The notes under the pieces: model-generated
Seen by the model: only the letters and a program-made list of their open reading frames with translations
Databases searched by the model: none
What the model was told of the DNA's origin: nothing
Origin: Bacteroidota bacterium
GTDB taxonomy: Bacteria > Bacteroidota > Bacteroidia > Flavobacteriales_E > Vicingaceae
Direction: 5' to 3'
Length of the DNA stretch: 64,000 nt
Assembly (NCBI GenBank): GCA_016183805.1
Contig: JACPDX010000065.1
Coordinates: 1-64,000, forward strand
In this document: one piece after another, positions 44,261 to 52,444 of the stretch
Numbering within the stretch: position 1 is the stretch's first letter
How the letters are laid out: each line of letters opens with the position of its first letter
Made by a program: the position numbers and the translations under genes

Positions 44261-45120
44261 CCCAACTTGTAAATATCAAACCACCTTAAATTTGGTTTTT
44301 CTCCCTTAAGTTTTTGTTCTATTTTGATTTTATTCTTGATGTAATACTCCAACACTTTGTTTTCCACCCCTATTTTTCTTACTAAGCCGTAATAACGGTA
44401 AAGCTTGATGCTATTATCCACTTGCTCTGATTGAATAAGCAAAACCAAATTTTGAATCCCTTCCCTTGTTTTTTGTAAAAATTCATCTACACTTTCTAAA
44501 CCAATGTGGCAAAGAGGGTTGTTGATATGTAAAATAGGGATTTGTTTTGTTTTTAACGCTATGCCCAACAAAGTATCTTCATGTCCATAACCTTGTAACG
44601 TTTCATCTAATTTTATGGATAAAAAAAGCGATTTTGGGATCAAAAAATTATTGGTCATGAACGAATGGTAAGGTTGTTTTACCCTTTCTGTTACCGATAT
44701 TGTTTCTCGATTTACACCGTACCACCACCGAAAGTGTGTTTCCTTTTCTTGAGGCGACTTTACGTCATAATTTCTACCTCCGTAAACCACTGTATTTGGT
44801 TTGGCACTGGAAATATAGTTTTTGATAAACGCAGAAGTATTGGTTTTTGAATCACAATCTAAAAAAAGTAAATAGTCGTATTTGGCATTTTCGGCGAGCA
44901 GGTTTCTAATTTTAGAGCGACCTACATTTTGAGGTAATTCGTTATAAACAACTCCTTGAATAGTTGTTATTTGTCTGTTTTTAACTTTAAATTCTTCTGT
45001 TGAACTATCATCGTAACACAAAATCTCATAATCAATACCACACGTTGTTGCTTGCTGAGACAAATCAGTAACAAAATCAACTACATCAAAGTTGTATATG
45101 GGAATTAATATGGACAACAT
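44233..45120 (-). CDS. Glycosyltransferase family 2
   Basis: A 295-residue GT-A enzyme with LSILIPIYNFDVVDFV at the N-terminus, CYDDSSTEEFK (usually VDDGST), LLFLDCDSKTNTSAFI as the DxD site near residue 92 and GYGHEDTLLGIALKTK near residue 178 with the catalytic acid. It is commonly found next to the preceding family 4 enzyme. The 3' ends of the two genes overlap by 28 bases in opposite directions. Confidence 0.85.
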   Translation of the reverse strand: MLSILIPIYNFDVVDFVTDLSQQATTCGIDYEILCYDDSSTEEFKVKNRQITTIQGVVYNELPQNVGRSKIRNLLAENAKYDYLLFLDCDSKTNTSAFIKNYISSAKPNTVVYGGRNYDVKSPQEKETHFRWWYGVNRETISVTERVKQPYHSFMTNNFLIPKSLFLSIKLDETLQGYGHEDTLLGIALKTKQIPILHINNPLCHIGLESVDEFLQKTREGIQNLVLLIQSEQVDNSIKLYRYYGLVRKIGVENKVLEYYIKNKIKIEQKLKGEKPNLRWFDIYKLGYLISLMKA

Positions 45121-45130
45121 CTAAAATCAA

Positions 45131-45200
45131 GCTAAATAGTTCTCGCTGATTTCACAGATTTTCGCAGAAAACATCGGCGATAATTTGCGGTATCTGCGAG
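45131..45200. repeat. Imperfect inverted repeat downstream of ftsE
   Basis: TCTCGCTGATTTCACAG near 45140 and ATCTGCGAGAGA near 45191, with TTTTCGCAGAAAA between, form an imperfect palindromic, non-coding block. Similar TCTCGC/GCGAGA repeats are scattered through Bacteroidota genomes. It may act as a transcript end for ftsE. Confidence 0.45.
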
Positions 45201-45211
45201 AGAAAACAATT

Positions 45212-45949
45212 TTACAAATTCTCTCCACCTGCTCTTTCCCCATCTTGAGCCAAATCGGCTCTTACAGCAGCTCGTTTTAAGTGTGCATTAGGTGTATCAC
45301 TAACCGTTCCGTCTTCACATTTTAAAGTACGAGAAGGAAATTTTTCCATCAAATGAAAATCATGGGTAGCCATTAAAACGGCTTTACCTTTGTTGCTAAT
45401 TTCAATCAGTAATTTCATAATTTCTTCAGATGTTCCTGGATCAAGATTTCCGGTTGGTTCATCGGCTAAAATTAAATCAGGTTCGTTTAACATCGCTCTG
45501 GCAATAACTACACGTTGCTGTTCTCCACCCGATAATTCATTAGGAAATTTATATACTTTGTTTGACAAACCAACGCTTGCTAAAACTTCATTGATTCGTT
45601 CATCCATTTTAATTTTGTCGCTCCAGCCGGTAGCAGTCAACACAAATTTTAAATTATCAAAAACATTTCTATCGGTTAACAATTGAAAATCCTGAAAAAC
45701 AATGCCCAATTTTCTTCTTAAAAACGGGATTTTACCTCGTTTTATCGTTTTTAAATCAAACCCTACAACGGTTGCATTTCCTTCTTTTAAAGGAAGTTCG
45801 CCGTATAACGTTTTTAACAAACTACTTTTACCCGAGCCTGTTTTTCCAATTAAATAAACAAATTCCCCGGCATCAATGTTAATGTTAGTGTTATATAAAA
45901 TAAGGTTTTCTTGTTGATAAATGGATGCTGATGAAATATCTACTATCAT
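45212..45949 (-). CDS. ftsE: Cell-division ATP-binding protein FtsE-like
   Basis: A 245-residue ABC ATPase. Walker A GKTGSGKSSLLKTLYG near residue 35, Q-loop VFQDFQLL, signature LSGGEQQRVVIARAML near residue 138, Walker B DLILADEPTGNLDPG and the H-loop ATHDFHL are intact. FtsE works with the membrane protein FtsX to control peptidoglycan hydrolases at the septum. FtsX is not adjacent. The C-terminal ~30 residues (NAHLKRAAVRADLAQDGERAG) are a polar tail outside the ATPase fold. Confidence 0.88.
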   Translation of the reverse strand: MIVDISSASIYQQENLILYNTNINIDAGEFVYLIGKTGSGKSSLLKTLYGELPLKEGNATVVGFDLKTIKRGKIPFLRRKLGIVFQDFQLLTDRNVFDNLKFVLTATGWSDKIKMDERINEVLASVGLSNKVYKFPNELSGGEQQRVVIARAMLNEPDLILADEPTGNLDPGTSEEIMKLLIEISNKGKAVLMATHDFHLMEKFPSRTLKCEDGTVSDTPNAHLKRAAVRADLAQDGERAGGENL

Positions 45950-46143
45950 GGTTGCGTTGTTTACTTACGATTTAATATAGGTCAAACAAAAATAACATAT
46001 TTTATTGCTCTTCTGGTGTTTACAATTGTTGTAATCTAAAATAATTTCAACATTGTAACGTTGAAAACTTGACATTATATTAATAGGACGATGGTTATAA
46101 CGTTCTAATTTTATCCAAATAATTAAATTACCTAAATTTTACA

Positions 46144-49100
46144 TTGAATTTTAGAAACACCATAACAACCCTTGTTTTAATAGTAGTTTTTAGCTTTTCA
46201 TTAAAAGCTCAAAAAACCACCATTTATACCCATCCAAACATTAATTACAACAGTGCTTTAGAGTTATTCGATAAAGAAAAATACAGTGCTGCTCAAGACC
46301 AATTTGAACAGGTGTATAAATCAACACTTGATAAAAAATCGGAAGTTGCTCTTAATGCAAAATACTACATGGCGTTGTGTGGATTAAACTTGTTTAACAT
46401 CGATGCCGAAAATTTATTTGTTGAATTTGTTAACGATTATCCTGACAGCCCTAAAATAAAACAAGCCTATTTTTATTTAGGTTCGTACCATTTTAGAGGT
46501 AAAAAATACGAAGAAGCCATTGCCTATTACAACAAAATTGATGCAAACGATTTGTCTGCCGATGATTTAGCCGAATACCGTTTTAAAATAGGTTATTCCT
46601 ATTTTTCGTTGGAAAATTATGACGAAGCATCAAAATACTTTTACGAAATAAAAGACTACGATAACGCTTATACCTCTCCTGCTCGTTATTATTACGGACA
46701 TATCGCATATTTGCAAAAGAAATATGAATCGGCTTTGCAAACTTTTTTATTGTTAAACAACGACGAAAAATTTTCGCCCATCACACCTTATTACATTTCA
46801 CAAATCTATTATTTGCAAGGCAAATACGATAAAGTGATTGAATACGCTCCTGCACTTTTAGATACCGTTGTTCCTGCCAGAAGTGCCGAAATTGCCCGGA
46901 TAATTGGCGAATCGTACTACAGAACCAATAAATTTAAAGAGGCTCTTCCCTATCTAAACCGTTTTCATAAAGAAAAAGCTGCTCTAGCCAATCGTGCCGA
47001 TTATTATCAATTGGGTTATGCTTATTTTAAAACCGATAGTTGCGAAAATGCCATCAATTGGTTTAAAAAATCTATTGATAAAGCAGACAGTATTTCGCAA
47101 GCAGCACACTACCATTTGGCAGAATGTTACCTTAAACTCAATAAAAAAGAATATGCACGCAGTTCGTTTAGAGAGGCTTACAAACAAGATTTTGATGCTC
47201 AAATTAAAGAAGACGCCTTGTTTAACTTTGCCAAAATTTCGTACGAATTATCGTTGCATCCGTTTAACGATGCTATTGTTGCCTTCGAAGAATTTATCAA
47301 TACCTATCCAAATTCTACTAAATTAAGTACTGCTTACGAATATTTGGTGGGTGTTTACTACACCACCAAAAATTATGAAGCAGCTTTAAAATCACTCGGT
47401 AATATTAAAGTGTTGGATGCACAACTTCAGGAGGCTTATCAAAAAATTGCTCATTACAGAGCGTTAGAATTGTTTAACAATCAAAAATATAACGAAGCAA
47501 TTACCCACTTTAACAAAAGTGATGAATACATCATTGATGCAGCTATTAAAATTGAAAATACCTACTGGAGAGCAGAGGCTTATTATAATTTAGATGAGTA
47601 TTCCAAAGCAGTTGGCGAATTTAAAAAATTTATTTTCGAACCTCGTGCAATAGCTTCTGCAAACATCAACAAAGCCAACTACAATTTGGGATATTCTTAT
47701 TTTAAATTAAAAGAATACGAAGAAGCAAAAACGTGGTTTAGAAAATACATTCAAAATGCCCCCGACGAAAATTCAAAAATTGCATCCGATGCGTTAAACC
47801 GCATTGGCGACTGTTTTTTTATTACCAAAAGCTACAAAGGAGCTATTGAATTTTACGATAAAGCAGCCATGATGGGTCTGTACCAAACTGACTATTCACT
47901 TTTTCAAAGTGCAGTTTGTAACGGAGTAAATGGAAATTATATTGATAAAATCAATTTACTGAACACCTTTATTGCCCGTAAAGAAAAATCACATTTGTTA
48001 GACGATGCTTATTTTGAATTGGGTCAAACTTATCTTATCCAAAACGATAACGATAAAGCCCTGAAAAGCTTCAAACAATTAAATTCTGAATTTCCAAACA
48101 GCCCTTACATTAGCCGGGCAATGGTTAAAGAAGGATTGATTTATTACAATCAAAAACATGACAACGATGCCTTAGCCATTTTTAAACAAGTGGTTTCAAC
48201 TTATCCAAAAACCGACGAAGCCAAAGAATCGTTAGAAAAAATCAAGAAAATTTATATTGACAAAGGCGATTTAACTGCTTATGAAAGTTATTTGAATACC
48301 GTTGGAGGAGCAGATTCATCTGCTTTAATTTTAGATACCGATTATTACGAAGTAGCCGAAAACAGTTACATGGATGGGAACTGCGACAAAGCAGTAAACG
48401 AATTTTCGAAATATTTAGAGAAATATCCCAACGGTGCTTACCTGATTAATGCCCATTTTTATAAAGCCATTTGCGAACAAAAATCCGGTTACGTTAACGA
48501 AGCTTTACTAAGTTTTAACAAAGTAATAGAGCAAACCAAAAACAAGTTTACCGAAACCGCTTTGTTAAACGCAGCCAAAATAAACAACGATTTGGGTCAT
48601 GCAGCCGAAGCCTTAAACCATTACAACCAATTAGAATATTTGGCTGACGTTCAGGAAAATGTGTTTAAAGCTCAAATTGAACAAATGCGTTTAAACTTTC
48701 AATTGAACAACGTTGATAACGCTATAAAATATTGCGAAATCATCATCAATAAAAGCAGCGACGATGCAAAATTAATTGCCGAAGCTCACCTTATTTATGG
48801 TAAATGTTTATTAACCAAAGATGACTACAATGTTGCTTTAAAGGAATTTAGAACCGCTTCCACCTCAGCCAGTAAATTTGGTGCAGAAGCCAAATACCAA
48901 GTGGCTTATATATTGTACATCAGAGGTGAGTATGTTAATTGTGAAGCTGAAGTGTTCGGATTGATTAAAAAATTCTCGGCTTACGATTATTGGATGGGAA
49001 AATCGTTGATTTTATTGAGCGATAATTATTTGGCTAAAGAAGATTTGTTTCAAGCAAAAGTTACCTTGAAAAATGTAATCGACAACAGTAAATATCCCGA

Positions 49101-49302
49101 ACTAGTTGCTGCTGCACAAGACAAATTACGCATTATTGAAGAACAAGAAGCTGCAAAAAGAGTTGCTCCTGTATCAGAAGAATTAGGCATTGATTTGAAT
49201 CCTGAGTTAGATGTAGATAAACTATTTGCAGAACCTGAAAAAGTGATTGACGAACCTCTTCCAACAAGTATAAAAGAAGATAAACCGAATGAAGAAGAAT
49301 AA
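46144..49302 (+). CDS. Large tetratricopeptide-repeat periplasmic/outer-membrane protein
   Basis: A 1052-residue protein, started at the TTG at 46144 because no ATG precedes the signal peptide (TLVLIVVFSFSLKAQ). Nearly the whole chain is made of TPR units, more than 20 of them, with the recurrent forms AIAYYNKID, ALKSFKQLNSEFPNSPY and AIEFYDKAAMMGLYQ. The last ~60 residues are acidic and non-repetitive. Proteins of this type in Bacteroidota act as periplasmic scaffolds. The gene overlaps the following barrel gene by 14 bases, so the two products probably work together. The 194 bases upstream (45950-46143) show no clear promoter. Confidence 0.82.
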   Translation: MNFRNTITTLVLIVVFSFSLKAQKTTIYTHPNINYNSALELFDKEKYSAAQDQFEQVYKSTLDKKSEVALNAKYYMALCGLNLFNIDAENLFVEFVNDYPDSPKIKQAYFYLGSYHFRGKKYEEAIAYYNKIDANDLSADDLAEYRFKIGYSYFSLENYDEASKYFYEIKDYDNAYTSPARYYYGHIAYLQKKYESALQTFLLLNNDEKFSPITPYYISQIYYLQGKYDKVIEYAPALLDTVVPARSAEIARIIGESYYRTNKFKEALPYLNRFHKEKAALANRADYYQLGYAYFKTDSCENAINWFKKSIDKADSISQAAHYHLAECYLKLNKKEYARSSFREAYKQDFDAQIKEDALFNFAKISYELSLHPFNDAIVAFEEFINTYPNSTKLSTAYEYLVGVYYTTKNYEAALKSLGNIKVLDAQLQEAYQKIAHYRALELFNNQKYNEAITHFNKSDEYIIDAAIKIENTYWRAEAYYNLDEYSKAVGEFKKFIFEPRAIASANINKANYNLGYSYFKLKEYEEAKTWFRKYIQNAPDENSKIASDALNRIGDCFFITKSYKGAIEFYDKAAMMGLYQTDYSLFQSAVCNGVNGNYIDKINLLNTFIARKEKSHLLDDAYFELGQTYLIQNDNDKALKSFKQLNSEFPNSPYISRAMVKEGLIYYNQKHDNDALAIFKQVVSTYPKTDEAKESLEKIKKIYIDKGDLTAYESYLNTVGGADSSALILDTDYYEVAENSYMDGNCDKAVNEFSKYLEKYPNGAYLINAHFYKAICEQKSGYVNEALLSFNKVIEQTKNKFTETALLNAAKINNDLGHAAEALNHYNQLEYLADVQENVFKAQIEQMRLNFQLNNVDNAIKYCEIIINKSSDDAKLIAEAHLIYGKCLLTKDDYNVALKEFRTASTSASKFGAEAKYQVAYILYIRGEYVNCEAEVFGLIKKFSAYDYWMGKSLILLSDNYLAKEDLFQAKVTLKNVIDNSKYPELVAAAQDKLRIIEEQEAAKRVAPVSEELGIDLNPELDVDKLFAEPEKVIDEPLPTSIKEDKPNEEE

Positions 49303-50977
49303 AAAACACTCCATATTTATACGCATGTTTGCTACATTTTTATTAGCAAGCACTTCTTCGTTTGCTCAAAAACTGGATACTACAACTATTGTAACCATTA
49401 AACCTTACGACCCGGTTTTGTCTGATGCTTTTAAAATTAAAGAACATCCAAGCATACAAGATACCGATAAAGTAATTCCTAAACTATCCTATACTTTTAT
49501 CAACAAACAAGTTCCTGTCGATTTTCAGGTGGAAAACATACTACCAGCAAAAATTAAAGGAGAACCTTTGGTAAAATTGTATCGAGGTTATGCAAAAGTT
49601 GGTTTTGGCTCTCAAACTACACCTTTGGCAGAATTGTATTTTAATTCGCAACGTTCAAAAAATTATTCATACGGATTTTTTGGAAAACATCAAAGTTCAA
49701 CCGGTATAAAAAACATTGATTATAGTGGCTACAGCGATAATCATTTAAGTTTATTTGGCAAACGATTTTTAAAAGATTTTACCCTTTCAACCAAACTAAA
49801 TTTCGATAGAAACGTGGTACATTATTATGGTTTTCCGGAGCAAGTTCAACCCGAAATTACCAACGAAAAAGCATTGCGTCAACGTTTAACCAAATTTGGT
49901 GCAAATGCTGCATTTACCCGAAACTTTACCGATTCGGCTCAATTCGATTATAATGTAGATGTTAATTATCATCATATTTTTGATATTAATAATGCCGAAG
50001 AAAATAACTTGCGTGTGGATGGTAGTTTAAGCAAATACCACAAACGTGAATTGTACGCCATTGATGCTGAAGTAAATTACAACAACCTCAACAATGTGGT
50101 TGATTTTGGAAACACCTTAATTGTTGGTTTACGCCCACACATCAGTACTACTGCTAAACACTGGCAATTTAAAGTTGGTTTAGGATTGTATATCAACCAA
50201 TCCGATAGCGTTTCGAAATTCCATTTTTACCCCGAAGCCGAGTTTAAATTGAATGTAGTAGAAAACATTCTAATCCCTTATGTGGGCATAAAAGGTGGTA
50301 TTTTGGCAAACAACCTCAACTCGTATTTTTACGAAAACCCTTTTATCAACACCAAAACATTGGCGGTTGCCAACACCAATCAAAAATACAACATTTACAT
50401 TGGTATTAGAGGTAGTTTGAGCAAACACATCACCTTTAACACCAGCTTTAGCCGACAAAAATTAGAAACTCTACCGCTTTATACCAAAGACTTTAGTAAT
50501 GTATTGGAAAACCAATTTACGGTGCTTTACGATACCGTTAGCTTAAACCAAATAAGTGGCGAATTGGCGTACCAAAAGCTGGAAAAATTTAAACTACTGT
50601 TACGAGGCGATTATTTTGGTTACGACCCTAAAAACGAGCTGAAAGCATGGCACAAACCCGACATGAAAATTTCGCTTTCCGGAATTTATGATTTGGGCGA
50701 TAAAATAATTGTTCGTGCCGATTTCTTTTTCATCAGCAAACAATACGCAAAAGCATTTAAAACCGTTACCGATGCAAGTGGCGTGATAGTTACCACCGAA
50801 GAAGCAAAAGAACTAAAAGGTGTTTTTGATGCCAACCTTGGTTTGGAATACCGCTACACCAAAAAGCTTTCTGCTTTTATCAACTTCAACAACATTGGTG
50901 CAGTTCGTTACCAAAAATTCCAGGATTATCCAACCCAACGTTTTAATGTTTTGGGTGGGTTGACGTATTCTTTTTAA
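49289..50977 (+). CDS. Outer-membrane beta-barrel protein (TonB-receptor-like)
   Basis: A 562-residue protein with a signal peptide (MFATFLLASTSSFAQ) and alternating hydrophobic/aromatic strands throughout, such as YSYGFFGKHQSS, LSLFGKRFLKDFTLST and FNTSFSRQKLETLPLY. It ends in an aromatic residue after FNVLGGLTYSF, as expected for BAM-inserted barrels. No plug domain is apparent. The 14-base overlap with the TPR gene suggests an outer-membrane/periplasm pair. Function is unknown. Confidence 0.78.
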   Translation: MKKNKKHSIFIRMFATFLLASTSSFAQKLDTTTIVTIKPYDPVLSDAFKIKEHPSIQDTDKVIPKLSYTFINKQVPVDFQVENILPAKIKGEPLVKLYRGYAKVGFGSQTTPLAELYFNSQRSKNYSYGFFGKHQSSTGIKNIDYSGYSDNHLSLFGKRFLKDFTLSTKLNFDRNVVHYYGFPEQVQPEITNEKALRQRLTKFGANAAFTRNFTDSAQFDYNVDVNYHHIFDINNAEENNLRVDGSLSKYHKRELYAIDAEVNYNNLNNVVDFGNTLIVGLRPHISTTAKHWQFKVGLGLYINQSDSVSKFHFYPEAEFKLNVVENILIPYVGIKGGILANNLNSYFYENPFINTKTLAVANTNQKYNIYIGIRGSLSKHITFNTSFSRQKLETLPLYTKDFSNVLENQFTVLYDTVSLNQISGELAYQKLEKFKLLLRGDYFGYDPKNELKAWHKPDMKISLSGIYDLGDKIIVRADFFFISKQYAKAFKTVTDASGVIVTTEEAKELKGVFDANLGLEYRYTKKLSAFINFNNIGAVRYQKFQDYPTQRFNVLGGLTYSF

Positions 50978-51063
50978 AGTTTCCAACTAAAAGTAAAATT
51001 TAGTATTTTTAAGCCTAACTATTTTATAGTTTTTTTCCATGAAAAATAAAATCTCAATTAAAT

Positions 51064-51392
51064 TACAACTATTGGAAAGTGTTAAAACATAGACTAAATA
51101 AAGAAGGTAGTCAGTTGGTTACAAATTGTAACCAACTGAAAAATAAAATACTTGAGAATATTGAAAAGTAAAAATAGTAGGATGAAAAAACAATCTGAAA
51201 GTGGAAGAAAGTGAGTTATCCCAAAATATGGGACAACTGAAAATGCATTCAGAAGATGAAAAATATTATAACACAGATGTCGCTGATACCGAGCAACTGT
51301 TTCGTTTAATTCAATCGGTGCCATCGCCAAAAGCTGAACCATTTAAACTTTGGATAGCACAAGTAGGTCTTGTATTTTTAAATTATAATTAA
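51064..51392 (+). pseudogene. Remnants of dinD/BRO-type DNA-damage or antirepressor genes
   Basis: Two broken pieces are visible in different frames. From 51064 a frame reads YNYWKVLKHRLNKEGSQLV then TNCNQLK before a stop. From 51201 another reads GQLKMHSEDEKYYNTDVADT, EQLFRLIQSVPSPKAEPFKL and WIAQVG. Both match the N-terminal domain of DinD/BRO-family proteins common on mobile elements. The NxxQLK segment occurs in both pieces, so they probably come from two gene copies joined by deletion. Neither can encode a full protein. Confidence 0.75.
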
Positions 51393-51507
51393 GGCTTGTG
51401 TTTTGGAAACATCAATAATCAACATGCTAATCAACAATACTTTGCCAATTTATTAACGCCTGAAGAAACAATAATCAAACCTTTTATTAACTGACAGTAA
51501 TATTTAT
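51393..51507 (+). other. Gap between the dinD remnants and the retron promoter
   Basis: One frame stays open to a TGA near 51494 (NINNQHANQQYFANLLTPEE), which may be another gene remnant, but I recognise no family. Nothing else is apparent. Confidence 0.35.
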
Positions 51508-51538
51508 TTGGTTTATTCGAAAACTTGTTTTATCTTTG
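51508..51538 (+). promoter_or_regulatory. Consensus promoter of the retron
   Basis: TTG (51508-51510), exactly 20 bases, then TATCTTTG (51531-51538), a full match to the Bacteroidota consensus. A transcript starting near 51545 would enter the inverted repeat at 51570 about 25 bases later. Confidence 0.7.
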
Positions 51539-51569
51539 TCGGAGATTAGTTCTTTGAAAAGTGATTTGA

Positions 51570-51785
51570 TGTCTATTTGCTAAATGGAGTTCCTTTGACT
51601 GTCTGAAAAGACAACCTTAACGGGTAAACTAACAGCACACAATCATTATCTCCCTGACAGTCATAACCCAGACGAGTCTTGAAGATGATAATTGTTTAAG
51701 TTGTTATTATGCTATTTTATTTAATTAAGCAGGAATTTTAAGCGAGTGTATGAGAACATTGTTTTACGCATTTAGGAAATAGACA
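51570..51785 (+). ncRNA. Retron non-coding RNA (putative msr-msd)
   Basis: Bounded by a 17-base inverted repeat: TGTCTATTTGCTAAATG at 51570-51586 and CATTTAGGAAATAGACA at 51769-51785, complementary at 16 of 17 positions, as the a1/a2 arms of retron RNAs are. Inside are a small hairpin TGTCT-GAAA-AGACA (51600-51613), expected of the msr part, and a 12-bp imperfect stem between 51640-51651 and 51683-51694, a candidate msd stem. GACTGTC (51597-51603) and GACAGTC (51656-51662) could also pair. The region has no reading frame of note, begins just after a consensus promoter, and precedes the reverse transcriptase operon. The msr/msd boundary and the branching guanosine are not assigned. Confidence 0.7.
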
Positions 51786-51808
51786 CCTAGCTACACATTT
51801 TTACTTTG

Positions 51809-51838
51809 ACATTGTTGAAAAAAGCAGGACAACAATGT
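51809..51838 (+). other. Hairpin between the retron RNA and the 74-residue gene
   Basis: A 9-bp perfect stem ACATTGTTG/CAACAATGT with a 12-base A-rich loop. It may stop or slow transcription after the RNA, setting the ratio of RNA to mRNA, or protect the RNA 3' end. No long U-run follows, so it is not a classic terminator. Confidence 0.5.
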
Positions 51839-51862
51839 TGTTGTCTTTAAAAACAAGTAAAA

Positions 51863-52087
51863 ATGAGTAGATTAAAACAAAATCAAATCATTGATAGTGC
51901 AATACAAAGTGTTGCATCTATCACAGAGAGCCAGTGTTCTCTTTCGGAAAAGGACTTAATTGTCTTTAATGAAGCATTAGAAAGACTTCAATTCTTGAAG
52001 CGGAAAAAAGGTAAGACTAACGAGCAAATTTGTCAAGAAATTGCTAAAGTAGTTGAACTTCTTATTGAATTTTTCGCTAAAAACTAA
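51863..52087 (+). CDS. Small retron-associated protein of unknown function
   Basis: A 74-residue protein with a clear ATG, between the retron RNA and the HTH gene. It is charged and mainly helical (SLSEKDLIVFNEALERLQFLKRKKGKT is the central helix, here abbreviated by its ends SLSEK and KRKKGKT), ending in KVVELLIEFFAKN. I do not recognise the family. The amphipathic C-terminus could pack in an oligomer or touch a membrane. It is preceded by the hairpin at 51809 and followed 66 bases later by the HTH gene, in the same direction as the reverse transcriptase. A role as effector, adaptor or regulator of the retron is inferred from position alone. Confidence 0.65.
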   Translation: MSRLKQNQIIDSAIQSVASITESQCSLSEKDLIVFNEALERLQFLKRKKGKTNEQICQEIAKVVELLIEFFAKN

Positions 52088-52153
52088 AATTGATGAAACC
52101 AAGATGTAGAATTGAAAATCCGAACACTCCTTAAATTACTCCAACAACAAAAA

Positions 52154-52444
52154 ATGGATTTAGGCAACATAATAAAAAACATTAGAAAGCAAAAAGGACA
52201 AACCCAAGGCGAGTTTGCCCTTTCTTGTGGTATTACTCAGACCTATTTATCGCAAATTGAAGGTAATTTGAAAGAACCAAATCTTTCTACATTAAAATCT
52301 ATTAGCGAAAATTTAAATATCCCTTTACCAATTCTTTTCTTTCTATCAATGACAGAAGATGATGTTCAGCCGAATAAAAGGAAAGCATTTCAAATTGTAA
52401 GCCCTTCTGTAAAATCATTGGTAAATGAATTCTTCGCAGTTTAA
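52154..52444 (+). CDS. XRE/Cro-CI helix-turn-helix protein of the retron
   Basis: Started at the ATG at 52154 (96 residues); a TTG at 52112 would add 14 residues. Residues 2-62 form a Cro/CI-type helix-turn-helix: IRKQKGQTQGEFALSCGITQTYLSQIEGNLKEPNLSTL (read as TQGEFALSCGITQTYLSQIE). The C-terminal ~35 residues (FFLSMTEDDVQPNKRKAFQIV) form a short tail. The last 20 bases overlap the start of the reverse transcriptase, so the two proteins are translationally coupled. In retrons an HTH partner can be the accessory (effector) protein; it could equally be a repressor of the operon. Confidence 0.82.
   Translation: MDLGNIIKNIRKQKGQTQGEFALSCGITQTYLSQIEGNLKEPNLSTLKSISENLNIPLPILFFLSMTEDDVQPNKRKAFQIVSPSVKSLVNEFFAV

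Noticed and set aside
51201-51392. A 63-residue reading frame as a real small gene
   Set aside because: Its content is an internal piece of the DinD/BRO N-domain and it stops mid-domain, so it is a remnant.
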